Position numbers and translations under genes: made by a program. Below are positions 56,566 through 63,843 of a DNA stretch of 64,000 nt, one piece after another. Under the pieces are notes generated by a model that saw nothing but the letters and a program-made list of their open reading frames with translations, was not told the DNA's origin and did no database searches. Every line of letters starts with the position of its first letter. Position 1 is the stretch's first letter. This DNA comes from Aliiroseovarius lamellibrachiae (GTDB lineage Bacteria > Pseudomonadota > Alphaproteobacteria > Rhodobacterales > Rhodobacteraceae): contig NZ_JAHEVJ010000004.1 of NCBI RefSeq assembly GCF_018599245.1, forward strand, positions 124,001-188,000, read 5' to 3'.

Positions 56566-57252
56566 CTATCCCCACTTATGGCTTGACCATACCACCTCGC
56601 CGATAACACCATCGGCAAGTGTGGTCATGTCGTCGCCAGTACGGTGCTCTTTGGCATAGGTTGGGTTGTCGCTAATCAGTGAAATTACCGTCTCAGGGAC
56701 CACTTCAAGTCGTTTAATACGCGTCCCAAAATCACCGTCATTGAAGGCGTATACTTTGCCGTTTCGAATGGCACGCTTGCGTTTATCGATCATAACCAAG
56801 TCACCGTCACTAATGCGCGGCTCCATGCTGTCGCCCTTGACCGAAATTAGAAAGCATGACCCCGCTGTGATGCCAGATCTTCGGAGCCACTCTTGCGTAA
56901 AGGCGAGGTGGTCTATGGGATCGCCGTCCATATTGATGCACCCATCTCCTGCTGCGACATGCCCTTCGAGCCTCTCGATCATCGCAAAAACTTTGTCGTC
57001 GATGCTCGCTTCGGTGACGGGCGCGATCTCACGTGGCGGGCCTATGTATAGCTCTAGATCAAGAGCATCACATATTTCACGTGCTCTATTTAGAGAAGTC
57101 CCGGCCTCCTTTGCACCATCTTTCTTCTTTCGCAAAACGCCGCGAATGGCATCTGCAGGGAGCCCGTGCGCCTTCTCTACAGCAAAAGCATTGCTGCGAA
57201 GAGCTTCAACGGCTTTTTCTACCAAGTTTTTAAAGTGCTCTTGCTGGGTCAT
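56566..57252 (-). CDS. Phage repressor with S24 peptidase domain (CI/LexA-type)
   Basis: The protein has 228 residues. The N-terminal part (about 1-70) is a helix-turn-helix-like DNA-binding region without an obvious strong signature. The C-terminal part is a LexA-type autoprotease with Ser142 in VKGDSMEPRISDGDLV and Lys180 in GTRIKRLEVVP. An Ala-Gly pair at residues 101-102 is a possible self-cleavage site. It is leftward and divergent from the early operon, with twin palindromes between. It corresponds in position to Mu c but is of the cleavable type, so SOS-linked induction is plausible. Confidence 0.88.
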   Translation of the reverse strand: MTQQEHFKNLVEKAVEALRSNAFAVEKAHGLPADAIRGVLRKKKDGAKEAGTSLNRAREICDALDLELYIGPPREIAPVTEASIDDKVFAMIERLEGHVAAGDGCINMDGDPIDHLAFTQEWLRRSGITAGSCFLISVKGDSMEPRISDGDLVMIDKRKRAIRNGKVYAFNDGDFGTRIKRLEVVPETVISLISDNPTYAKEHRTGDDMTTLADGVIGEVVWSSHKWG

Positions 57253-57256
57253 GTTG

Positions 57257-57276
57257 ATTCGGGAAAATAACCGAAT
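57257..57276. promoter_or_regulatory. Palindromic operator 1 (ATTCGG-N8-CCGAAT)
   Basis: Perfect 6-bp arms around an eight-base spacer, lying 4 bp upstream of the repressor start codon. The same arms and spacing recur 58 bp away. It is probably bound by the adjacent repressor, giving autoregulation. Confidence 0.65.
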
Positions 57277-57285
57277 TTTCCCTTA

Positions 57286-57314
57286 TTGACTATCGGTAAA
57301 ATTATAGATTATAA
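57286..57314 (+). promoter_or_regulatory. Early promoter of the prophage
   Basis: TTGACT (57286-57291), 17 bp, TTATAA (57309-57314). Operator 2 begins on the next base and would cover the transcription start, giving direct repression of the early operon. Confidence 0.6.
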
Positions 57315-57334
57315 ATTCGGTAACAAAACCGAAT
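57315..57334. promoter_or_regulatory. Palindromic operator 2 (ATTCGG-N8-CCGAAT)
   Basis: Same arms and 8-bp spacer as operator 1. It sits between the early -10 element and the first early gene. A weaker related half-site, TATCGGTAA, lies between the two at 57291. Confidence 0.65.
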
Positions 57335-57343
57335 GAGGGCCGC

Positions 57344-57586
57344 ATGAAACAATCACTGATAAATTTGGCAGACATGTACGCAGCCCATAAGGGTTTAACA
57401 CTTTCGACAGTTTCGACTTATGCGGCTGGGGACGGCAAATTTTTTGGTAAACTTAAAGGCCGCTCCAGTTGCACTCTGAAGACCGCCGAAAATGTTACAT
57501 CATGGTTCTCAGATAACTGGCCCACCGACCTCGAGTGGCCGCGTTCGATCCCACGCCCTCGCCCAACAAAGAGGGAGGCCGCGTGA
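57344..57586 (+). CDS. Small early protein in the Ner position
   Basis: The protein has 80 residues. The sequence LADMYAAHKGLTLSTVSTYAAG could form a helix-turn-helix, followed by GDGKFFGKLKGR and a Trp-rich TSWFSDNWPTDLEWP. Similar small proteins are seen in prophages of Rhodobacterales. It is the first rightward gene after the repressor, where Mu has ner, a negative regulator of early and repressor promoters. That function is inferred from position and the possible HTH, not proven by motif. Confidence 0.7.
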   Translation: MKQSLINLADMYAAHKGLTLSTVSTYAAGDGKFFGKLKGRSSCTLKTAENVTSWFSDNWPTDLEWPRSIPRPRPTKREAA

Positions 57587-57603
57587 TGGTTAAGGTGCAA
57601 AAA

Positions 57604-58110
57604 TCACCACAGGCCCCGAGAACTTCGGGTGGTTGTGACCATGATGCCGGATCCGCGCCCATCGTCTTTAAAGACCTTGCTGCCGCAGGTGTTGCACACA
57701 AGCGTGTTTCGTTTTTCCGTGCTGGGTTGAAGAATGCGTTTTTCAGATCGTTCGAAGCAGTCTGCACAAATCTCATGCGGTGGTTCGCCCGAGGGATCAT
57801 CCTTCTTCAGCGCATAGACACGGCCCCCCATGTCGGTCTGCGTAAGCTCATAGCGCGCCGCCTCATGCGCAAAGCGATCAGCGGCCTTGAGTTCCTTTTC
57901 AAGGCCCGCCAACGCGCGTTCAAGCGACATTTGATTGCGCTCGGCTTGGTTGAGTTCCTTGTAGAGGCTCAAAAGCAGTTTCTCAGCGGCCACGAGGTCG
58001 GGTTTTCGACCACTGAAGATCTCTTGGAGATTTTGAACGATCTGGGTCGAGGTGAGCAGGCCAGTGGCCCCACCGGAGACCATCGAGATGATGCTAGAAA
58101 TATCTGTCAT
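57604..58110 (-). CDS. Opposite-strand protein with coiled coil and zinc ribbon
   Basis: The protein has 168 residues. A short hydrophobic/glycine-rich start (SSIISMVSGGATGLLT) leads to a helical, probably coiled-coil section (about residues 38-88, KLLLSLYKELNQAERNQMSLERALAGLEKELK type). A zinc ribbon follows with Cys115/Cys118 (EICADC) and Cys139/Cys142 (LVCNTC). Unlike all neighbours it is leftward inside the rightward early operon, so it is likely an independently expressed cargo (moron) gene. The + strand frame over the same DNA is a shadow. ATG 58110 is preferred; 16 codons upstream are open. Confidence 0.75.
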   Translation of the reverse strand: MTDISSIISMVSGGATGLLTSTQIVQNLQEIFSGRKPDLVAAEKLLLSLYKELNQAERNQMSLERALAGLEKELKAADRFAHEAARYELTQTDMGGRVYALKKDDPSGEPPHEICADCFERSEKRILQPSTEKRNTLVCNTCGSKVFKDDGRGSGIMVTTTRSSRGLW

Positions 58111-58144
58111 GGCGCGACCATAACAACAAAGCGTGGGGGTGAAC

Positions 58145-58477
58145 ATGTCTGAGCGCAATCATCCCCTTTCGCAACCAGTTGCCTCGCAAAGTGGCCAGCC
58201 TGTCGGCCCTTTGCACACTACCCCCGAGGGTTGCCCTGTGCGCCTTCGGGGGGCTTTTGAGGCCCCCTCTCCACTCACGGAGAATTCGCCCAAGGGTAGT
58301 CACGCACCCCGCAGCGAAGCCGACCCCAGCCCGCGCCGCATGCCCGCGCGGTGCTGGGGTCACATTAAGCGCGTGGCAATTCGATTTGAACAGAGCTGGG
58401 TGGGCGACCTTGTCGGCGCACTGTGTCTGTTTGCAAGCGGTTACCTGGCACTGGTGGCAGCTTGGGTGTTTGGCTGA
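58145..58477 (+). CDS. Hypothetical small membrane protein
   Basis: This 110-residue protein has a polar, Pro/Arg-rich N-terminal part and one hydrophobic segment at the C-terminus (VGDLVGALCLFASGYLALVA). A GGGGGTGA ribosome site precedes ATG 58145. Its family is unknown. The coding sequence between about 58200 and 58370 is Pro/Arg-rich and of low apparent conservation value, so the frame could be partly spurious. It lies 18 bp upstream of the ParB-like gene on the same strand. Confidence 0.5.
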   Translation: MSERNHPLSQPVASQSGQPVGPLHTTPEGCPVRLRGAFEAPSPLTENSPKGSHAPRSEADPSPRRMPARCWGHIKRVAIRFEQSWVGDLVGALCLFASGYLALVAAWVFG

Positions 58478-58495
58478 TTTAGTAGGAGAACGAGC

Positions 58496-59356
58496 GTGAC
58501 CGTTTCTGAACCAAAAATTACAAGATTGCCCTTGGATCAAATCATTGTGGACGCTGAAAAGCGTTTGCGCCCTGTATCTGAGGTGGGCGTAGAAAGCTTG
58601 ATTGCATCCATCAACGAGCTGGGGGTGATCAAAGACCCAATCCATGTCCGGCGCAAAGGTCGGGGCAATGACACCCTGCTTGTTTTGATTGCTGGCGGGC
58701 ACCGTTTGGCGGCCGCAAAGCGCCTTGGCTGGGACGACATCCCCGCCCGCGTTTGGGCAGACGTTACCGACGATTTTGCAACGCTTATGGAAATTGACGA
58801 CAACCTGTCGGGCGCTGAGTTGAGCGTGTTGGAATTGAGCGTTTTTCTAGCCAAGCGCAAGCGGGTTTATGAGCGGTTGCACCCCGAAGTAAAGCACGGG
58901 GCGCAAGGCGGGCGAGGCGGCAACCAGAATGAAGCGGACATAATGTCCTTTTCAAAAAGTGTCGCAGAAAAACGCGAACTGAGTGACCGCCACATTCGCC
59001 GGTTCATACAGATCGGAGAGGCGCTTTCTGAACGCGAGGTCGCAACCCTTGGCGCGGCAAAAGCCCCGCTTAAGCTGAAAGACCTTTTGGAACTGGCAAA
59101 GATCAATGAGCCGATTGTGCGTGCTGATGTTGTTGGGAAGTTGGCTGAAGGGTCCGTTAAATCAGCGGCCGAAGCAATGGCGATGTTGAAACCCGCCGCC
59201 AGCACCGCACCCAAAGACCCCGCTGATGATGCCTTTAACGCCCTTTTAAAAGCTTGGACCCGCACCCCCATGGCGGCCAAGCGCCGCTTTGTTGACGAAT
59301 TGCGGGACGATCTGACGAGCCTTTTTGCTGATCACCCGGATTTGGAGGGGGCATAA
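58496..59356 (+). CDS. ParB/Srx-superfamily DNA-binding protein
   Basis: The protein has 286 residues (GTG start). It has an N-terminal ParB/sulfiredoxin domain: ITRLPLDQIIVDAEKRLRPV, then ESLIASINELGVIKDPIHV and the nucleotide-binding loop AGGHRLAAAKRLGW (Gly-Gly-His-Arg at 67-70). A central helical region includes SDRHIRRFIQIGEALS, an HTH-like element. No ParA is present, so plasmid-type partitioning is unlikely. It ends immediately before the transposase start, so it is expressed with it. A role in regulating transposition or in DNA bridging is inference. Confidence 0.85.
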   Translation: MTVSEPKITRLPLDQIIVDAEKRLRPVSEVGVESLIASINELGVIKDPIHVRRKGRGNDTLLVLIAGGHRLAAAKRLGWDDIPARVWADVTDDFATLMEIDDNLSGAELSVLELSVFLAKRKRVYERLHPEVKHGAQGGRGGNQNEADIMSFSKSVAEKRELSDRHIRRFIQIGEALSEREVATLGAAKAPLKLKDLLELAKINEPIVRADVVGKLAEGSVKSAAEAMAMLKPAASTAPKDPADDAFNALLKAWTRTPMAAKRRFVDELRDDLTSLFADHPDLEGA

Positions 59357-61498
59357 ATGAGCGTTTTAAGCCCGGATAAAGAATGGTGGACGGCCAGCGA
59401 AGTGGCAGGTGCAGCCTTGCCGGATATGCCAGGCACTCGGCAGAATGTCGAAGCGATGGTTAAACGGCTTAGCTGGCGTGATCACCCTGATCATGCCCGC
59501 AAACGTCAGGGGCGTGGCGGCGGATGGGAATATAATTGGAGCCTATTTCCCAGCCGCGCGCGCCGAAAGCTGTTGAAAGATGCGGCACCGTCCTCGGGGG
59601 CAACGCCTGTGAGTGATAGTGATCTGCACGCCTATTATGAGGCGCTGCCGGATAGCGCCAAGAAAAAGGCGCAAGAGCGTAAGCACATCCTTGATTGTGT
59701 GTTGACCCTAGAGCGGGACGATATGACCCGCGATGAAGCGGTACATCATGTCGCCAGAGAGGTGAAATTTTCGGCGCGCACAATCTGGAATTGGTTTGCC
59801 CTGGTCAAAGGCGCTCCGTCACTAAGTGACTGGTTGTATCATCTTGCCCCGCGTCATCGTGCCAGCGGTCGAAAAAAGGCCAAAGCGGCATGTTCCAAGG
59901 AGTTTTTTGAACTGCTAAAGGCGGATTATTTGCGCGTTGATGGCGGGTCTTTTACCGCCAGCTATGAGCGCCAAAAGGAGTGGGCAGAGAAGAACGGAAA
60001 GATCTTTTTGGCAGAGCGCACCGCGCGCCGCCGTATCAACGAAGAAGTGCCGCGCGTCACGCAAGTTTTCGCCCGTGAAGGCGAAGCTGGGTTGCTGCGG
60101 TGCTTCCCGCCCCAGACCCGTGACCGCACCGGCATGGTGGCGATGGAAGGCGTGAACGCTGACTGTCACAAGATGGACGTCTTTGTGATTTGGCCGGGCG
60201 ATGACAAGCCGTCGCGCGCGCAGATCGTCGCATTTCAAGATATCTATTCGGGCAAAATCTTAAGCTGGCGTGTTGACCGCAACCCAAACAAGCTGGCGGT
60301 TGTTGCCGCCTTTGGCGATATGATTGAACATTACGGCATTCCGCAGCATTGCCTGTTTGATAACGGGCGCGAATTTGCCAACAAATGGCTCACTGGCGGG
60401 GCGCCTACGCGGTTTCGGTTTAAAATCCGCGATGAGGACCCGCTTGGCTTGCTCACCCTTTTGGGCATTAAGATCCATTGGGCCACGCCTGGCCACGGTC
60501 AAGCCAAACCAATTGAACGCGCATTCCGCGACTTTGCGGATCACATCGCAACAGACCCGCGCTTTTCTGGTGCCTATGTCGGCAACCGGCCTGACGCTAA
60601 GCCAGAAAACTACGGTGAGCGCGCCATTCCGATTGATGAGTTTATCGAAGTGGTTGCGGAAGGTATCAATCGACATAATGCCCGCGATGGACGCCGCAGC
60701 CCAACCGCGAATGGTCGTAGTTTTGACCAGACCTTTGCAGAGAGTTATGCCGTTGCGCCAATCGTCAAGGCAACCGATGAACAGCGCCGCCTTTGGTTGA
60801 TGGGGCAAGAGGTTGTGAAGCTTCACGCCACCCACGGGCGCGCGGGCTTGCACGGCAATCTTTATTGGTCAGCCTGGATGAATGAGTTTTCCGGGAAAAA
60901 AGTCATTATGCGCTTTGATCCCGAAGACCTTCACGCGGGCGTTTATATCTACGATCTGGATGGCGCATTTCTTGGTTTTGCGCCCTGTGAGCAAAAAGTT
61001 GGTTTCTTTGATCAATATGGGGCCAAAGAACACAGTCGCGAGATTGCGCAGATCAAACGGGATGAGCGCCGCCTTCTTAAGAAAATCCGCACCAAAACGG
61101 CCAAAGACGCAGCGGCCGCTATGGCAAGCTTGACCCCCGACGCCCCTGTTGCGGCAGAGGCGAAGGTTGTGCAGATCCAGCGCGGCGAAACCCGACCGCA
61201 ATTGGCGCGCGTCCAACGCCCTGCATATGAAGACAAAACCACACCGGAGGAAGATGCGCAGGTCTTGGCATTTCAAAAGACGTTTGATGCGGACAAAACC
61301 AAGGCGATTGAAGCTGCGGAGCGTGAAGAAACTGCGCTGGATCGGTTTCGCCGCGCCTTGGATCTAGAGGCGATGATTGCGCGCGATGACTTGATTGGGA
61401 ACGGTGAAGCGAAATGGCTCGCGGGCTATCAGCAGAGCGCCGAATACAAGAGCCACAAGACGATGTTTGAGGATTTTGGCGAAGCAATATTCGCCTAA
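59357..61498 (+). CDS. MuA-like DDE transposase
   Basis: This 713-residue enzyme carries out integration and replicative transposition of the prophage. An N-terminal Mu-type winged-helix domain (WWTASEVAGAALPDMPGTRQ) is followed by an end-binding helical region. The RNase-H core has Asp269 (GVNADCHKMDVFV), Asp335 (LFDNGREFANKW) and Glu387 (AKPIERAFRDF). A Mu-transpos_C beta barrel follows (RFDPEDLHAGVYIYDLDG), with a charged helical tail that in Mu contacts MuB. MuA's triad is D269/D336/E392, so spacing is nearly the same. It follows the ParB-like gene with no gap. Confidence 0.95.
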   Translation: MSVLSPDKEWWTASEVAGAALPDMPGTRQNVEAMVKRLSWRDHPDHARKRQGRGGGWEYNWSLFPSRARRKLLKDAAPSSGATPVSDSDLHAYYEALPDSAKKKAQERKHILDCVLTLERDDMTRDEAVHHVAREVKFSARTIWNWFALVKGAPSLSDWLYHLAPRHRASGRKKAKAACSKEFFELLKADYLRVDGGSFTASYERQKEWAEKNGKIFLAERTARRRINEEVPRVTQVFAREGEAGLLRCFPPQTRDRTGMVAMEGVNADCHKMDVFVIWPGDDKPSRAQIVAFQDIYSGKILSWRVDRNPNKLAVVAAFGDMIEHYGIPQHCLFDNGREFANKWLTGGAPTRFRFKIRDEDPLGLLTLLGIKIHWATPGHGQAKPIERAFRDFADHIATDPRFSGAYVGNRPDAKPENYGERAIPIDEFIEVVAEGINRHNARDGRRSPTANGRSFDQTFAESYAVAPIVKATDEQRRLWLMGQEVVKLHATHGRAGLHGNLYWSAWMNEFSGKKVIMRFDPEDLHAGVYIYDLDGAFLGFAPCEQKVGFFDQYGAKEHSREIAQIKRDERRLLKKIRTKTAKDAAAAMASLTPDAPVAAEAKVVQIQRGETRPQLARVQRPAYEDKTTPEEDAQVLAFQKTFDADKTKAIEAAEREETALDRFRRALDLEAMIARDDLIGNGEAKWLAGYQQSAEYKSHKTMFEDFGEAIFA

Positions 61499-61577
61499 AT
61501 GAAAGCGCCGCCGCATGGGTCGCACCCCGCGCGACGGCTATGAAACGGGCAGTTGAGGCCCAGAGACAGGAGTTAAA

Positions 61578-62321
61578 ATGTCAGAGACACCGCAACTTTA
61601 CAACAGCCTTGCGCCATTGCGGAACGTGACCGCGCTGGTCAGTCTGATTGAGCGAGTGAACAACCGCGCCATTGGCTTACCAGGTTTGGCTACCTTTTAT
61701 GGGCACTCAGGTTTTGGGAAGACCACCGCCGCGATCTATTCTGCCAATAAATTCAACGCAGTTTCGGTGCAGATCAAAGAGTGTTGGACGGGTAAAAAAA
61801 TGGGCCAAGCGATTTTGGCCGAGCTGGGGATAAAGCCACAGAAAACCATTTCTGACATGGTGGACCAGATCGCGCATGAGCTGTTGCTTTCGGACCGTGT
61901 ATTGCTCATTGATGATGCTCAATACTTGATTAAGCGGGGCATGATTGGTCTTATTAAAGACATCTATGAAAGCTGTGGCACCACGATCATTTTGATCGGT
62001 GAAGAGGAATTGCCACAAAGCTTGCAGCGGTGGGAAAATATTCACGGTCGCATGCTGGATTGGGTCGCAGCCCAGCCTGCTTGCGTGGCTGATGTTGACC
62101 ATCTCGCCAAGATTTACTGCCCAAATGTTGATCTGACCGCTGAGTTCAAAGCCCACCTGCTGAAAGCATCGGTGCATTCGATCCGCCGCGTGTGTGTGAA
62201 CTTGGGTAAGGTTGCAGAGTTTGCAATCACCAAAGGAACAGAAGAGGTGAGCCTTGAGGATTGGGGCAACCGCGCCTTTTTCGCAAGTGCTGCCCCAGCG
62301 CCTCGGAGGGAATTGGCATGA
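61578..62321 (+). CDS. MuB-like AAA+ ATPase (target-DNA activator)
   Basis: The protein has 247 residues. Walker A is GHSGFGKTT (residues 42-50), Walker B is VLLIDDAQYL (Asp112/Asp113), and the sensor region is TIILIGEEELP. In Mu, MuB polymerises on DNA, selects targets and protects the prophage from self-insertion. This protein lacks the 60-residue N-terminal HTH of MuB and matches the shorter transposition-ATPase form of other Mu-like phages. CAGGAG precedes the ATG. It overlaps the next gene by four bases. Confidence 0.92.
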   Translation: MSETPQLYNSLAPLRNVTALVSLIERVNNRAIGLPGLATFYGHSGFGKTTAAIYSANKFNAVSVQIKECWTGKKMGQAILAELGIKPQKTISDMVDQIAHELLLSDRVLLIDDAQYLIKRGMIGLIKDIYESCGTTIILIGEEELPQSLQRWENIHGRMLDWVAAQPACVADVDHLAKIYCPNVDLTAEFKAHLLKASVHSIRRVCVNLGKVAEFAITKGTEEVSLEDWGNRAFFASAAPAPRRELA

Positions 62322-62905
62322 CCCGCAAACCTATCGATCAGTTGGAAGCTCAGGCAAAACCGCATGGACAAGACGGTGTTTGGGCAGAAATTCGGCGGAT
62401 GAACATTTTCACTGCCGCAGAAATCCATGAGAAAACCGAAATTCACAAGAAGACCGTTGTGGACTACATAAAGCGCCTTGTGGCTGGTGGTTATGTTGTT
62501 GAACACACAAGCTTTGAAGCCACCAACCGGTATGCCTTGAAGCGCGACACTGGCATTCATGCACCTCGCATCCGCCCCGATGGCTCCCCGGTCCGCCAAG
62601 GTAACGGCACCAAGAACATGTGGCGGTCGATGCGCATGATGGGACAGTTTACCCCCCGTGATATCGCGGTTCATTCCACAACAGACAGTGTTTCGGTGTC
62701 AGATGATACCGCCAAGAAGTACTGCTCAATGTTGCTGAAGGCGAAGTACTTGCGCGTTGTGCAAAAAGCGGTGCCCGGACAGCGTCAGGCCACCTATAAA
62801 TTTATTCGCAATACGGGACCGAAACCGCCTCAGATCCAACGTGTGAAACAGGTTTATGACCCCAACATCAACGAAGTGACTTTTTACCCTGGGGCAGCAA
62901 CATGA
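62318..62905 (+). CDS. Phage protein with winged-helix-like motifs
   Basis: The protein has 195 residues. Two HTH-like blocks can be seen: AAEIHEKTEIHKKTVVDYIKRL (about residues 33-54, cited in part) with a following beta wing (GYVVEHTSF, NRYALKR), and TPRDIAVHSTTDSVSVSDDTAKKYCSMLLKA, which repeats the same layout at about residues 110-140. It is therefore a tandem winged-helix DNA-binding protein by inference. Its start overlaps the MuB-like stop (ATGA) and its stop overlaps the next gene. Confidence 0.75.
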   Translation: MTRKPIDQLEAQAKPHGQDGVWAEIRRMNIFTAAEIHEKTEIHKKTVVDYIKRLVAGGYVVEHTSFEATNRYALKRDTGIHAPRIRPDGSPVRQGNGTKNMWRSMRMMGQFTPRDIAVHSTTDSVSVSDDTAKKYCSMLLKAKYLRVVQKAVPGQRQATYKFIRNTGPKPPQIQRVKQVYDPNINEVTFYPGAAT

Positions 62906-63276
62906 CGGAGCAGACAAAAGGCTTACTTGATAATTGGCAGGGCGAAGCGCCTGATTGGGTTATCTGCTTGGCACAAGAATGCACAGCCAGCTCCCAGCGC
63001 CTGATCGCAGCAAAGCTGGAACGCTCTGGTGCGCTCGTCAATCAGGTTCTTCGGAACAAATACAAAGGCGACATGGCGGCAATCGAAAGCCGCGTGCGTG
63101 GTGTGTTTATGAATGGCACCACCACCTGTCCGGCATTGGGCGATATTCCAGCTAATGAGTGTCAGGATTGGCGGAAAAAATCACATAAATTTGGCAACGC
63201 CAATATGCTGCGGGTGCGCATGTTCAAAGCTTGCAACCGCTGCCCCAAAAACGGGAAAGGCGGACGCCATGAATAA
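62902..63276 (+). CDS. Mu-like phage transcriptional regulator with C-terminal cysteines
   Basis: The protein has 124 residues. An N-terminal HTH is likely (WVICLAQECTASSQRLIAAK, then SGALVNQVLRNKYKG). The C-terminal part has TTTCPALGDIPANECQDW and FKACNRCPKNG, four or more cysteines suited to a zinc or Fe-S site. Proteins of this shape occur in early operons of Mu-like phages and are named transcriptional regulators there. It overlaps both neighbours by a few bases. Confidence 0.75.
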   Translation: MTEQTKGLLDNWQGEAPDWVICLAQECTASSQRLIAAKLERSGALVNQVLRNKYKGDMAAIESRVRGVFMNGTTTCPALGDIPANECQDWRKKSHKFGNANMLRVRMFKACNRCPKNGKGGRHE

Positions 63277-63592
63277 GTATCAGCAAGCGCTTGTTTTGTT
63301 TCGCGAAGGAAAGACCTACATCGAAATCTCTGCGTCAATTGACACTCAAGTCGAAACCATCCGCGCCTATGTATCTCGTGCCCGTCTCCGGGGTGATCTT
63401 CCCCCCGGCGTAACGCCCACACAAAAGACGCCAAGACTGGCAATCAACCAAAGCTTAATTGCCAGCTTTCGACCAGAAGCAAAACGGCGCGGGTTAACCG
63501 AAACCCAACTTGCCCGGCGGATTCTTGAGCGCGTTTGCGAGGACGGCTTAATCGGCGCGGTCTTGGATGATGGAGCCAGCGAACATGCCTGA
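63269..63592 (+). CDS. Small HTH protein
   Basis: This 107-residue protein begins with a sigma-region-4-like helix-turn-helix ([37 protein letters not shown]). The second half ([20 protein letters not shown]) resembles a ribbon-helix-helix-type segment. The product is unknown; DNA binding is inferred. ATG 63269 overlaps the previous stop by 8 bp. Confidence 0.7.
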   Translation: MNKYQQALVLFREGKTYIEISASIDTQVETIRAYVSRARLRGDLPPGVTPTQKTPRLAINQSLIASFRPEAKRRGLTETQLARRILERVCEDGLIGAVLDDGASEHA

Positions 63593-63830
63593 TCTTACTG
63601 ACCAAACCTGCCCCTTTTGCGGCCCTGTAAAAACCAACGTCATCGATAGCCGCCCGGTTGACTATCGCGGTGTGCGGGCGATCCGCCGGCGTAGGGTTTG
63701 CCCAACGTGCACGCATCGGTTCACCACATTTGAGCTTTCAGAAGCAACAATTAATCACGGCCCAACAATCGAAGAACTCTTGAAAGAAGCAAAAATAGAT
63801 CTTCTCAAAACTCTAGCCAGCTCAATTTGA
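63585..63830 (+). CDS. NrdR-type zinc-ribbon protein without ATP-cone
   Basis: The protein has 81 residues. The sequence [36 protein letters not shown] matches the N-terminal zinc ribbon of NrdR, the ribonucleotide-reductase repressor, with Cys9, Cys12, Cys39 and Cys42. The ATP-cone that gives NrdR its nucleotide sensing is absent; the tail is a short helix ([17 protein letters not shown]). The ribbon binds NrdR boxes in the host family, so this protein might act on the host or compete for the same sites; that is inference. Confidence 0.85.
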   Translation: MPDLTDQTCPFCGPVKTNVIDSRPVDYRGVRAIRRRRVCPTCTHRFTTFELSEATINHGPTIEELLKEAKIDLLKTLASSI

Positions 63831-63843
63831 AAGTGAGAAAGAA

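Noticed and set aside
57535-58152. 205-residue + strand frame opposite the zinc-ribbon gene
   Set aside because: No recognisable motifs; the opposite strand encodes a protein with ordered CxxC pairs and a coiled coil, so this is a shadow.
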